From Gammaproteobacteria bacterium (lineage in GTDB: Bacteria; Pseudomonadota; Gammaproteobacteria; HK1): a DNA stretch of 64,000 nt. Position numbers and translations under genes: made by a program. How positions within the stretch are numbered: position 1 is the first letter of the stretch; every line of letters begins with the position of its first letter. Of this stretch, positions 53,241 through 61,624 are shown one piece after another. The notes beneath the pieces were generated by a model. It was given only the letters and a program-made list of their open reading frames with translations. It was not told where the DNA came from and did not search any database. Location of the stretch: assembly GCA_021773635.1 (NCBI GenBank), contig JAJFJV010000017.1, positions 228,475-292,474 on the forward strand, in the 5' to 3' direction.

Positions 53241-54251
53241 ATGAGTCACTCACCTTTTCTCAACAAAGTTCGTGAGGCAGTTCGGGTTCGCCATTATGCC
53301 CTGGCGACGGAAAAGACTTATGTGCACTGGGTGAAGCGCTTCATTTTGTTCCACGGCAAGCGCCACCCCGAACAGATGGGTGAAGCCGAGGTCAGACGCT
53401 TTCTCTCGGATCTGGCGGTTCGTCGGCGGGTTGCACCCGCCACTCAAAACCAGGCGCTGTGCGCGCTCGTCTTTCTCTACAAATCGGTGCTCGATCGACC
53501 ACTTGGCGAGATGCAAGGCTTGGTCTGGGCCAAATCCCGGCAACATATTCCAGTGGTTCTGAGTACTGGGGAGGTGGCCACTATTCTTTCCCGTTTGCGA
53601 GATATGTACTGGCTCATCGCCGGCTTGCAATATGGCTCGGGGTTGCGTCTGCGTGAGAGCATTCGGCTGCGAGTCCAGGATCTCGATTTTTCGCGCCATG
53701 CGATAGTGGTTCGCCACGGCAAGGGAGGCAAAGACCGGGTGGTGACCCTGGCGGAGCAGCTTGTTGCACCACTTCAGCATCACCTCGCACGACGGCAGAA
53801 TTTGTTTGACTCCGACCGCACCGCCGGATTTGATACTGTCTCGCTGCCGTGGGCTCTGGCGCGGAAATATCCGCATGCGGAAAGCGAATGGGGCTGGCAG
53901 TTCGTATTTCCCGCCTCGCGGATCGGGGCTGATCCGATTTCCGGCACCCGTCGGCGGCATCATATTCATGCTTCGGCGGTGCAAAAGGCGCTCAAGGCAG
54001 CGGTTCGCCGAGCTGGCATTCAAAAGCGCGCGACCTGCCATACGCTGAGACATTCTTTCGCGACCCATTTGCTGGAAAGCGGGGCGGATATCCGCACGGT
54101 GCAGGAGCAGTTGGGGCATGCCAGCGTGGAAACCACGCAAATTTATACCCATGTGCTCAATCGTGGCGGGCGGGCTGTGGCGAGTCCTCTGGATCGATTG
54201 GCTGGGCAGGATACCGCTAGCAAAGCAGCGGGTTTGAGGAATAGTTACTGA
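53241..54251 (+). CDS. intI: Integron integrase IntI
   Basis: A 336-residue tyrosine recombinase, full length and with no frameshift. Catalytic residues are R136 (GSGLRLRES), H267 and R270 (CHTLRHSF), H293 (LGHAS) and Y302 (TTQIYTHV). The IntI-specific extra domain is present between about residues 205 and 250 (SEWGWQFVFPASRIGADP and RRRHHIHASAVQKALKAA), which separates it from XerC/D. GGGAGGG lies 5-6 nt before the ATG. It is divergent from nine cassettes across attI, the standard integron layout, and is preceded by an SOS-regulated promoter. Confidence 0.96.
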   Translation: MSHSPFLNKVREAVRVRHYALATEKTYVHWVKRFILFHGKRHPEQMGEAEVRRFLSDLAVRRRVAPATQNQALCALVFLYKSVLDRPLGEMQGLVWAKSRQHIPVVLSTGEVATILSRLRDMYWLIAGLQYGSGLRLRESIRLRVQDLDFSRHAIVVRHGKGGKDRVVTLAEQLVAPLQHHLARRQNLFDSDRTAGFDTVSLPWALARKYPHAESEWGWQFVFPASRIGADPISGTRRRHHIHASAVQKALKAAVRRAGIQKRATCHTLRHSFATHLLESGADIRTVQEQLGHASVETTQIYTHVLNRGGRAVASPLDRLAGQDTASKAAGLRNSY

Positions 54252-54793
54252 CGCACGCGAAGGCGATTCCAGATTTCCATTCCGATCGTCGGGACCTTTC
54301 CGAGCCTTTCCCTCTCTTAGCCTCACGATCATGCTGGCGTCTCCATGACAACATTCATTCCACTTCCCGCACACTTTCGGGACAGGCTGGCTGGGCTCAT
54401 CCGAAGCTTGGCAGCTATTTCCTGATGGAAAACTTAAACCCTGAAAGGCGGTGTTTCAAGGATTTTTTGTGATGGCAGCTCAATTGCTTAGCTTCTTGAG
54501 ACTATCCCTCTGCCCACTGCGTAGCTTTGCAATAGCTTGGTGTCTGACATCCTTGTCGTTGTGATAAACATCGGCGGACATGGTCCGCCCTGCTTCTGAT
54601 ACCCGTTGCTGCGGCTGATGACGTTGCGCTGCTGCGCACCGACAGGTGTCACATGCATGTCGGTTTGTCGTTGAGCATGCCTTCAGGCTCAAACCTGGAT
54701 TCAAGGCCTTTCCGGGGAAACATTGGCTTGAGGGAAAAGCTTTCCGGCGGTAGGCTCCGCCCCAGATTACTTATCGACGGGAGAGCTGGACTC
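54252..54793. other. Intergenic stretch between intI and ialB
   Basis: A 542-nt region with no convincing gene. On the minus strand a 33-residue frame (54480-54581, MSADVYHNDKDVRHQAIAKL...) could be the end of a decayed gene. On the plus strand a 26-residue frame begins MTTFIPLPAHFRDRLAG near 54343 and stops at once. No attC, terminal inverted repeat or tRNA was recognised. Confidence 0.4.
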
Positions 54794-55330
54794 ATGGAAT
54801 CAAAGTATTGGAAGAAGACCAAGCCGGGAATGGCCCTGATTGGGCTACTCGTCAGCTTGCTAACAGTCCCCACCCTGGCTACTGCCCAGGAGAAGACACC
54901 ACCCGAGCCGAAACGCTTTGAGGACTGGATGCTGCGCTGCGAGCAGCCACCCGCTGGCGGGGCCGAACAATGCTTTGTATTTCAAAACCTGGTTATGCGA
55001 GAGGGCAAGGGGCGGGTGCTATTGTTCGCGGTGACCTATCCACCGCAGCGGGCAGAGCCGGTGGCGATACTCACCCTGCCCCTCGGAATCTCGCTGCCAC
55101 CGGGGGTATCCATGCAGGTGGCTGAGGATGAGCCGCTGCGGCTGGCCATCGAGCACTGCATCCCGGCAGGCTGCCGCGTGGTGCTACCGCTGGAGAAAGG
55201 CCTGCTGGATAAACTCAAGGCGGAAGGGAAGACGCAGGTAACCTTCCACGATGCCCGCCGTCGGCCGGTCAAGCTCACGGTTTCCCTGAAGGGCTTCACC
55301 GCGGCTCTCAAGGAGCTAAAAAAACCCTGA
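54794..55330 (+). CDS. Invasion-associated locus B (IalB) family protein
   Basis: The product is 178 residues from the ATG at 54794. A signal peptide runs to about TLATAQ-EKT. The IalB pattern is seen: FEDWMLRCEQPP, GGAEQCFVFQNLV, ISLPPGVSMQV, and HCIPAGCRVVLPLEKGLLDKLKAEG, with two Cys pairs. IalB-family proteins are periplasmic; in most bacteria the role is unknown despite the name. It is convergent with the DUF192 gene, with almost no space between stops. Confidence 0.85.
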   Translation: MESKYWKKTKPGMALIGLLVSLLTVPTLATAQEKTPPEPKRFEDWMLRCEQPPAGGAEQCFVFQNLVMREGKGRVLLFAVTYPPQRAEPVAILTLPLGISLPPGVSMQVAEDEPLRLAIEHCIPAGCRVVLPLEKGLLDKLKAEGKTQVTFHDARRRPVKLTVSLKGFTAALKELKKP

Positions 55331-55331
55331 A

Positions 55332-55859
55332 TCAAGGTCCGGGAGGGAGTTTGAACAAGGGATGTGTGACCCGGTCACCCGCCCCTATACCCAGCCGGGC
55401 CACAGTCCCCGCCAGCACCTCCAGCACGCCTCGCACTGGCCCGGGAGACGGAATGTAGCGGGTGGAGAAAGGGGTGGCCCGGGGGTGGATGGCCAGAATC
55501 CGGCCATCGTCCGCGACAAACAACATATCAAGGGATAGCGGCGTATCCTTCATCCACATGCTGACCGGCCGCGACGGATTCAGATAGAACAACATCCCCT
55601 GGTCAGGAAGCAGGTTTTGCCGGCCCATGAGGCCCTGCATCTGTTGCCGTGGCGTACGTGCCACCTCAACACTAAAGCGATGCCGGGCACCATCTTGTCC
55701 CTCAATCAGTAACAACTCCCCGGCATGGAGTGCCTGGGAGCCCATTAGCAGGCTGATTAGGGCAAGCCACGCCAGTGGAACCGGGTGGCGCTGAAGCCTG
55801 TCCCGAAAAAAACCGCCCAGCCAGCGCTCAGGAAGTCCGCGCGTCCAGCTGTGGGACAT
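55332..55859 (-). CDS. DUF192 family exported protein
   Basis: A 175-residue protein with an N-terminal membrane/signal region (about residues 27-46, PLAWLALISLLMGSQALHAG). The DUF192 core is VEVARTPRQQMQGLMGR, GMLFYLNPSRPVSMWMKDTPLSLDMLFVADDG and VLEVLAGTVARLGIGAGDRV. Function unknown. The start used overlaps the end of alr by 32 nt; the long basic N-terminus makes a later start possible, but no better-placed ATG precedes the signal segment. Confidence 0.82.
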   Translation of the reverse strand: MSHSWTRGLPERWLGGFFRDRLQRHPVPLAWLALISLLMGSQALHAGELLLIEGQDGARHRFSVEVARTPRQQMQGLMGRQNLLPDQGMLFYLNPSRPVSMWMKDTPLSLDMLFVADDGRILAIHPRATPFSTRYIPSPGPVRGVLEVLAGTVARLGIGAGDRVTHPLFKLPPGP

Positions 55860-56976
55860 CGGCCATTCCTTCCTCGATGCGCTCTACCCGGGTGGTGAGC
55901 TTGCAGGTCAGCTCGTAGGGGATGGTCTGCGCAGCGCGGGCCACCACCTCTACCGGCAACTCTGACCCCCAAAGTAACACCGGATCGCCTACCCGGGCCC
56001 CCGGCTGGGTACGCAGGTCCACACTGATCATGTCCATGGAAACCCGCCCGATTAAAGGCACTTTCACACCATTTACCAATACCGGCGTCCCTGAAGCTGC
56101 GTGGCGCGGATAACCATCACCATATCCCACCGCGGCCACACCCACGGGCATGTCTTCGGGACAAATCCAGCGGCCACCATAGCCAACGGCATCACCTCTG
56201 GAAAACTGATTAACCGCTATCAGGCGGGTACTGAGCGTCATCACCGGACGCAAACCATGGTCGCTGCCCACCGCGTCGGAAAAGGGTGAAATACCGTAGA
56301 GCATGATGCCCGGGCGCAACCAGTCTGCATGAGTGTGTTCCCACGCCAGTATGCCGGCAGAGTTGGCAATACTGAGCTCTCCCGGATGTTGCCGCGAAAT
56401 GGCCCGAAAACATTCGAGCTGCTTCGCCGTCTGAGGATTCTCCGGCTCGTCCGCGCTGGCAAGGTGAGTCATCAGGCGCACTGGCGTAGTAACGGCCGCA
56501 CAGCCCGAAAGACGGGCCATGATCTCGCCGTAGGCCGCGGGAGGAAAGCCCAGCCGGTGCATGCCGGTATCGATCTTCAACCAAACCGGAATTTCCTCAC
56601 CAGCGGGCGAGCACTCCAGCATGTCCAGCTGGGAGGGATGATGGAGTACGCTTTCAAACCGGTGTTCGCGCACCAGCGCAAGCTCCTCAGGGGAGGAAAA
56701 CCCCTCCAGCACCACGATGCGCTGATGGATTCCGCCATCGCGCAGGGCCATCGCCTCGGCCACCCGGGCTACGCCAAAGGCATCGACCCCGGCCAAAGCT
56801 TGCGCGACCCGTAAAGCACCGTGACCGTAACCATCTGCCTTGACCACCGCCATAACCCGCGATGCTGGCGCCAACTCGCGAATCCGTTGCAGGTTGTGAC
56901 CAAGGGCAGCGAGATCAATAACGGCACGTGTGCGGCTGAACGCATCATCGCAGCGCCATGGGCGCTCTATGCTCAC
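55828..56976 (-). CDS. alr: Alanine racemase
   Basis: A 382-residue PLP enzyme. The PLP-binding Lys is in SRVMAVVKADGYGHGAL, and the second catalytic Tyr lies in AVGYGDGYPRH. It makes D-alanine for peptidoglycan. It starts at a GTG that overlaps the dnaB stop (GTGA), the common dnaB-alr order of gammaproteobacteria. Confidence 0.95.
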   Translation of the reverse strand: MSIERPWRCDDAFSRTRAVIDLAALGHNLQRIRELAPASRVMAVVKADGYGHGALRVAQALAGVDAFGVARVAEAMALRDGGIHQRIVVLEGFSSPEELALVREHRFESVLHHPSQLDMLECSPAGEEIPVWLKIDTGMHRLGFPPAAYGEIMARLSGCAAVTTPVRLMTHLASADEPENPQTAKQLECFRAISRQHPGELSIANSAGILAWEHTHADWLRPGIMLYGISPFSDAVGSDHGLRPVMTLSTRLIAVNQFSRGDAVGYGGRWICPEDMPVGVAAVGYGDGYPRHAASGTPVLVNGVKVPLIGRVSMDMISVDLRTQPGARVGDPVLLWGSELPVEVVARAAQTIPYELTCKLTTRVERIEEGMADVPQLDARTS

Positions 56977-58358
56977 GCCTCGAAGCCGCCGGGATAATTT
57001 GCCGGACTAAAATTCTCAAAGCGGGTAAATTTGCCCAGGAAAGTCAGCTCTACCTTGCCAATGGGGCCGTTTCGCTGCTTGCCGATAATGATTTCGGCCA
57101 TGCCCTTGTGCGGGCTGTCCTCGTCGTAGACCTCGTCACGGTAGATAAAGAGGATCAGATCCGCATCCTGCTCGATGGCTCCAGATTCGCGAAGATCCGA
57201 CATCACCGGGCGTTTGTTGGGACGGTTCTCCAGACTACGATTGAGCTGAGAGAGGGCCACGATGGGCACATTGAGCTCTTTGGCGAGCGCTTTCAGGGAG
57301 CGGGATATCTCGGAGATCTCTGTGGCCCGGTTTTCCTTGCTGCCCGGCACCTGCATGAGCTGCATATAGTCCACCACGACAATCCCGAGCTGGTGCTCAC
57401 GCTTCAGACGGCGGCAACGGGCACGGAGCTCCGTAGGGGTCAGCGCCGGCGTGTCGTCAATATATATATTGGCCACATCGAGCATACTCACCGCAGAGGT
57501 AAGGCGTGGCCAGTCGTCATCGTGCAGCTTGCCGGTACGTACCGAGTGGGCATCGATCCGCCCGAGGGAAGAAACCATACGCATGACCAGCTGCGGCGCC
57601 GACATTTCCATGCTGAACACCGCTGCCGCACGCTGCTCGCCGATGGCGGCATGCTCGATAAGGTTCATTGCGAAGGCAGTCTTGCCCATGGAGGGCCGAC
57701 CCGCCACGATGATCAGATCCGAGGGCTGCAGCCCCGAAGTCTTGCCATCGAGATCCGTGAAACCGGTACTGACTCCGGTAATCGCACTGTCCTGATGATA
57801 GAGCTCATCGATGCGGTCCATCACCGCCGGCAGGATGTCCTTCATGGCCGTGAAGCCCTGGCCCTGACGCCCGCCCTTCTCTGCCAGCCGGAAAACCAGC
57901 TGTTCGGCGTGATCGAGTAATTCGGCGGCATCCCGACCTTCGGGATTGAAGGCATTGGCGGAGATCTCTCCCCCCGCATGAATCAATCCGCGCAGCACCG
58001 CACGTTCACGCACGATATTGGCGTAGGCGAGAATATTGGAAGCACTGGGCGTGTTGCGTGCCAGTTCACCCAGATAAACCAGGCCACCCGCCTCTTCCAG
58101 GCGCTCATTGCCCTCAAGCCATTCGCTTACAGTAACAACATCAAAGGGGGTGTTTTTTTCTGACAGCGCGCGGACGGCGCCAAAGATGACCTTATGGTCG
58201 TGGCGGTAAAAATCTTCCTCGGTAACCCGATCCGCCACCCGGTCCCAACCGCTATTGTCCAGCAGCAACCCGCCGATCACCGACTGCTCCGCCTCAATAG
58301 AGTGAGGCGGAATCTTTAGCGCGGAGGTCTCGCGGTCGTTTGCAGCGGTGAATTGCAT
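56973..58358 (-). CDS. dnaB: Replicative DNA helicase
   Basis: A 461-residue helicase: an N-terminal helical domain (PPHSIEAEQSVIGGLLLDN), a linker, and a RecA-like domain with Walker A AGRPSMGKTAFA and Walker B IVVVDYMQLM. NRSLENRPNKRPVMSDLRESG is the DnaB motif near the arginine finger. No intein interrupts it. It lies downstream of rplI and upstream of alr. Confidence 0.97.
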   Translation of the reverse strand: MQFTAANDRETSALKIPPHSIEAEQSVIGGLLLDNSGWDRVADRVTEEDFYRHDHKVIFGAVRALSEKNTPFDVVTVSEWLEGNERLEEAGGLVYLGELARNTPSASNILAYANIVRERAVLRGLIHAGGEISANAFNPEGRDAAELLDHAEQLVFRLAEKGGRQGQGFTAMKDILPAVMDRIDELYHQDSAITGVSTGFTDLDGKTSGLQPSDLIIVAGRPSMGKTAFAMNLIEHAAIGEQRAAAVFSMEMSAPQLVMRMVSSLGRIDAHSVRTGKLHDDDWPRLTSAVSMLDVANIYIDDTPALTPTELRARCRRLKREHQLGIVVVDYMQLMQVPGSKENRATEISEISRSLKALAKELNVPIVALSQLNRSLENRPNKRPVMSDLRESGAIEQDADLILFIYRDEVYDEDSPHKGMAEIIIGKQRNGPIGKVELTFLGKFTRFENFSPANYPGGFEA

Positions 58359-58459
58359 AAGCCTGAGTCACCCACCAGAAGATTGAAACCGCACCCCGCA
58401 AAGTCCACGGTGGTGCAGGAGGAGGATCCTACACCAGCGGGGGTACTGCAAATAAGTTG

Positions 58460-58909
58460 CTACTCGGCAACAACCTCAAGATCGATAGTGGCTTCCACAC
58501 CAACCTGCAAGTGGATCACCACCTGATACTCACCAAGCTCGCGAATAGGCCCCGTGGGCATCCGCACTTCCTGTTTGCTCAGTTCTGCCCCGGCCGCGGT
58601 GATTGCCTCGGCGATATCCTGCGGGCCGACCGATCCAAACAGCTTGCCTTGCTCACCGGCAATGCGTGCAAGCTGTAACGGCGGCAATGCATTAATGGCA
58701 TCGAGACGAGTCTGGGATACCGCCAATTCACCGGCACGCTGCTTTTCAAGTTCCGCACGGCGCGCCTCGAAATCGGCCAGATTTTTTGGAGTCGCCAGCA
58801 CGGCCTTGGCCTTGGGCAATAAAAAGTTACGCGCGTATCCCGCCTTAACCTTGACCTTTGCGCCCAGTTCTCCGAGCTTCTCTACCCCATCCAGCAATAT
58901 CACTTCCAT
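58460..58909 (-). CDS. rplI: Large ribosomal subunit protein L9
   Basis: The product is 149 residues from the ATG at 58909 (MEVILLDGVEKLGELGAKVKVKAGYARNFLLP, standard L9; split by motif). AGGTGA precedes it; a GTG one codon upstream is possible. It has the usual N-terminal domain, long connecting helix and C-terminal domain. It is last in the rpsF-rpsR-(DUF2232)-rplI run. Confidence 0.96.
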   Translation of the reverse strand: MEVILLDGVEKLGELGAKVKVKAGYARNFLLPKAKAVLATPKNLADFEARRAELEKQRAGELAVSQTRLDAINALPPLQLARIAGEQGKLFGSVGPQDIAEAITAAGAELSKQEVRMPTGPIRELGEYQVVIHLQVGVEATIDLEVVAE

Positions 58910-58961
58910 CACGTCACCTTTGTCATCTTGTTGCCACTAACCCGCCGCGGGCAGGAACCAT

Positions 58962-59870
58962 CTAGGACTCTCGCTTCCGCAGCTTGAGCCAGGTCTCTGA
59001 AAATCCAGCCAAAGCCAGCATCAGCATCACCTGGGGGAATACCGAAATCACCACATAAAAACAGAAGATCCAGGCCCTGGAAATATTCCGCTTGTCCGCC
59101 AGCCAGTGTGCCAGCGCGAGACCCTGGAGCATGTAAATCACAACCGCTGACCATAACACGTCGGTCGCCAGCGCACGAACCTCAGCCAGCGGTACAAACG
59201 CCGCCAGGCTTATCCCCGTCACCGCATAAGCTATCCGCGGCCCAAGGCTCAATTCCCGGAATTCACGCGCGAAGCCGCCGGGATTATCCAACAACGAGTG
59301 CCACCAACGCGCCAGATAGACGCTCAGCACCATACTCAACAACAGTGTCGCCACCACCAGCCCGGTCATCAACGGCGCAATGGTCGCGACGAAGTGGGCG
59401 ACACTTTCCGCCTGAGCCGCATCCAGCTTTAAGTGACCTTCGGTAATAGCGCTATGGAGCACGCTGTTTAACACCGCGCTCCACCACTCCGTGGGTACGC
59501 CCACCAGCAGATGCACGATGGAAATGGCCACAACCGCAAACACGAAGGCTATGCCCAGCATCAAGCCCTGATCCGCGACCCGCCGCAACGAGGCCGCAAG
59601 CAGACACACCGGAACCCAGGTAAGAACCGCAAAGGTCAGCACCGGCAGCGCATTGCCGAGCAGCAGCAGTGAAAACACCCCCGCCAGAGCCATGGAGCCG
59701 GCAATGACTACCGCGCCCTGACGCAGACCAACCCGCAGGCTGACCAGTCCTACCACCGCGCCGCTGACATAAATCAGCACCGGCAACATCAGGGACAGGA
59801 TCGCGAAAACGGTGGTTACCGTGATCGCCTGCAACGGTCCCTTGTTTATATATCCGAGAAGTGCGCGCAT
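58962..59870 (-). CDS. DUF2232 family membrane protein
   Basis: A 302-residue protein with about eight membrane helices, starting MRALLGYINKGPLQAITVTT. It lies between rpsR and rplI, where DUF2232 (YybS-like) genes are often found. Function is not established. Spacing of 50 nt on both sides suggests co-transcription with the ribosomal genes. Confidence 0.82.
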   Translation of the reverse strand: MRALLGYINKGPLQAITVTTVFAILSLMLPVLIYVSGAVVGLVSLRVGLRQGAVVIAGSMALAGVFSLLLLGNALPVLTFAVLTWVPVCLLAASLRRVADQGLMLGIAFVFAVVAISIVHLLVGVPTEWWSAVLNSVLHSAITEGHLKLDAAQAESVAHFVATIAPLMTGLVVATLLLSMVLSVYLARWWHSLLDNPGGFAREFRELSLGPRIAYAVTGISLAAFVPLAEVRALATDVLWSAVVIYMLQGLALAHWLADKRNISRAWIFCFYVVISVFPQVMLMLALAGFSETWLKLRKRES

Positions 59871-59920
59871 GGCCTAGCCCGCATCCCCGCTTTCAACAGC
59901 GGACGGATCCGCCACAATCT

Positions 59921-60145
59921 CTAATGGGCGTCGCTATAAGGCAGCAGCGCCAGGAAACGGGCCCGCTTGATAGCAGTGGCCAACTGACGCTGATAGCGTG
60001 CCTTGGTGCCCGTGATCCGGCTGGGAACAATCTTGCCGGTCTCAGTAACATAAGCCTTCAGAGTGGCGAGATCCTTGTAATCGATCTCCTTAACGCCCTC
60101 TACCGTGAATCTGCAATACCGCCGACGACGAAAAAACCGTGCCAT
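59921..60145 (-). CDS. rpsR: Small ribosomal subunit protein S18
   Basis: A 74-residue basic protein: [26 protein letters not shown], then [29 protein letters not shown], the full S18 pattern. It forms a heterodimer with S6 on the 30S platform. It follows rpsF. Confidence 0.97.
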   Translation of the reverse strand: MARFFRRRRYCRFTVEGVKEIDYKDLATLKAYVTETGKIVPSRITGTKARYQRQLATAIKRARFLALLPYSDAH

Positions 60146-60212
60146 GACTAACCCCTATACGCTAAATATTTTTCAGAAAGAATCCGGATAACTCCGACCT
60201 GGAACAAAAAGT

Positions 60213-60695
60213 TCAGGCCTCGGTTGCCGGCTCGGCCTCTACTTCCGGCTTTTCGGCCTCAGAAGTTTCCGCCTCTTCGCTGCTATCGGCACTGTCATCC
60301 TTCACCGGTTCCGTTCGGGCGGGTTCCGGTCGGGCGGGTTCCGGTCGGGCGGGCCGACGATCACCGCGTGAGTCTTCCTGGCTCTTTGCCAGCATAGAGG
60401 ATTCGGTAACGGCTTCGTCACGGGCGATAATGAGGTTGCGGATAACCGCGTCATTGAAACGGAAGGCACTGCCCAGCTCGTCGAGCACTTCCTGACCACA
60501 TTCCACATTCATCAGAACGTAGTGGGCCTTGTGCACCTTGTTGATGGGATAGGCCAACTGACGCCGGCCCCAGTCCTCAAAGCGATGGATAGCACCACCA
60601 CTTTCTTCAATCATGCTGCGGTAGCGATCCACCATCCCCGATACCTGTTCACTCTGATCGGGGTGGACCAGAAATACGATTTCGTAATGTCTCAT
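60213..60695 (-). CDS. rpsF: Small ribosomal subunit protein S6 with long acidic tail
   Basis: A 160-residue protein, longer than the usual ~130. The S6 fold covers residues 1-95 ([40 protein letters not shown]). The tail contains [17 protein letters not shown] and then a Glu-rich end ([19 protein letters not shown]). E. coli S6 also has C-terminal glutamates, added and extended by RimK. GGAG stands before the ATG. Confidence 0.95.
   Translation of the reverse strand: MRHYEIVFLVHPDQSEQVSGMVDRYRSMIEESGGAIHRFEDWGRRQLAYPINKVHKAHYVLMNVECGQEVLDELGSAFRFNDAVIRNLIIARDEAVTESSMLAKSQEDSRGDRRPARPEPARPEPARTEPVKDDSADSSEEAETSEAEKPEVEAEPATEA
60307..60351. repeat. Three tandem 15-nt repeats in rpsF
   Basis: GGTTCCGGTCGGGCG is present three times in a row (60307-60321 with one change, 60322-60336, 60337-60351). 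It encodes the repeated PARPE/PART units of the S6 tail. Such repeats expand or contract by slippage in frame. Confidence 0.9.
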
Positions 60696-60832
60696 TAGAG
60701 AGCTCCTTACGGGTTATGCCCCGGAGGGCGGTCGGCCACGCATCTATATGCTGTGGCAAGGAGTAAATTGGTCTTGGAAGTCCTAAGAAATTGTTTCTAC
60801 GAGACTTTCGAAGAGCGGCGGATTGTACGCCA

Positions 60833-61624
60833 TCACCCGGGGGGGCGCAACGCAAGCGCCAGACGCTGCCGCTGCGATTCGAACAGGCAGATTCCGGTGG
60901 CCACTGACACATTCAGGCTCTCCACCGCGCCACCCATAGGTATGGATACGAGCTGATCGCATTGCTCCCGGGTCAGGCGGCGCAAACCATGTTGTTCAGC
61001 ACCCAGCACCCATGCCAGCGGCCCGGTTAATTCAGCCTCATACAGGCTCTCTGTTGCCTCGCCGGCCGCACCCACCACCTGAATAAAACGTTCCTTGAGG
61101 GCTCGGAGCGTACGGGCCAGATTACTGACCTGCACGACCGCCACCGACTCCGCAGCACCACAGGCCACCCGGCGTACCACTGGCGAGAGCGGTGCACTGC
61201 GTGCCTTTGGAATAATCACCGCATGCACCCCAACGGCTCCGGCGCTGCGCAGACAGGCGCCAAAATTATGCGGGTCCTGAACCCCGTCCAACACCAATAG
61301 AAAGGGGGGTTCCTCCAGCGCATCCAATCGCGCCTCCAGTTCATGCCAATCAATGGCGGTCGCCTCACGACAGCGGATCACGATGCCCTGATGATTGGCA
61401 CCCGCCACCATACGATCGAGATCCTTGCGACTACGCTGATGAACAGCGATCCCCGCAGCGGCTATCGGGCCAATGATTTCCTGGCTACGCGCATCATTTT
61501 CCCGTCTGCAGGTCCACACCCCGCTGATTCCTCGCGGCCGGTTTCCCCATACCGCGGCTACCGCATGCCAACCGTAGACCAGGGTTTCCTGCTCACCCTT
61601 TTGTTGTTTTGGCTCCCTCGCCAT
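60833..61624 (-). CDS. rlmB: 23S rRNA (guanosine-2'-O-)-methyltransferase RlmB
   Basis: The product is 263 residues from the ATG at 61624, which overlaps the rnr stop (TGATG). An N-terminal RNA-binding domain precedes the SPOUT domain with LVLDGVQDPHNFGACLRSA, WVLGAEQHGLRRLTREQCD and SIPMGGAVESLNVSVATGI. It methylates G2251 of 23S rRNA in E. coli. It sits in the common rnr-rlmB pair. Confidence 0.96.
   Translation of the reverse strand: MAREPKQQKGEQETLVYGWHAVAAVWGNRPRGISGVWTCRRENDARSQEIIGPIAAAGIAVHQRSRKDLDRMVAGANHQGIVIRCREATAIDWHELEARLDALEEPPFLLVLDGVQDPHNFGACLRSAGAVGVHAVIIPKARSAPLSPVVRRVACGAAESVAVVQVSNLARTLRALKERFIQVVGAAGEATESLYEAELTGPLAWVLGAEQHGLRRLTREQCDQLVSIPMGGAVESLNVSVATGICLFESQRQRLALALRPPG

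Noticed and set aside
53250..54374. A 374-codon open frame on the minus strand opposite intI
   Set aside because: It is a mirror of the GC-rich intI gene. intI has all catalytic residues, a ribosome binding site and a promoter; the mirror frame has no recognisable domain.
60696..60832. S6:S18-binding leader motif before rpsF
   Set aside because: A short stem GCCC-TCCG-GGGC is present, but the diagnostic bulged motif could not be placed with confidence.
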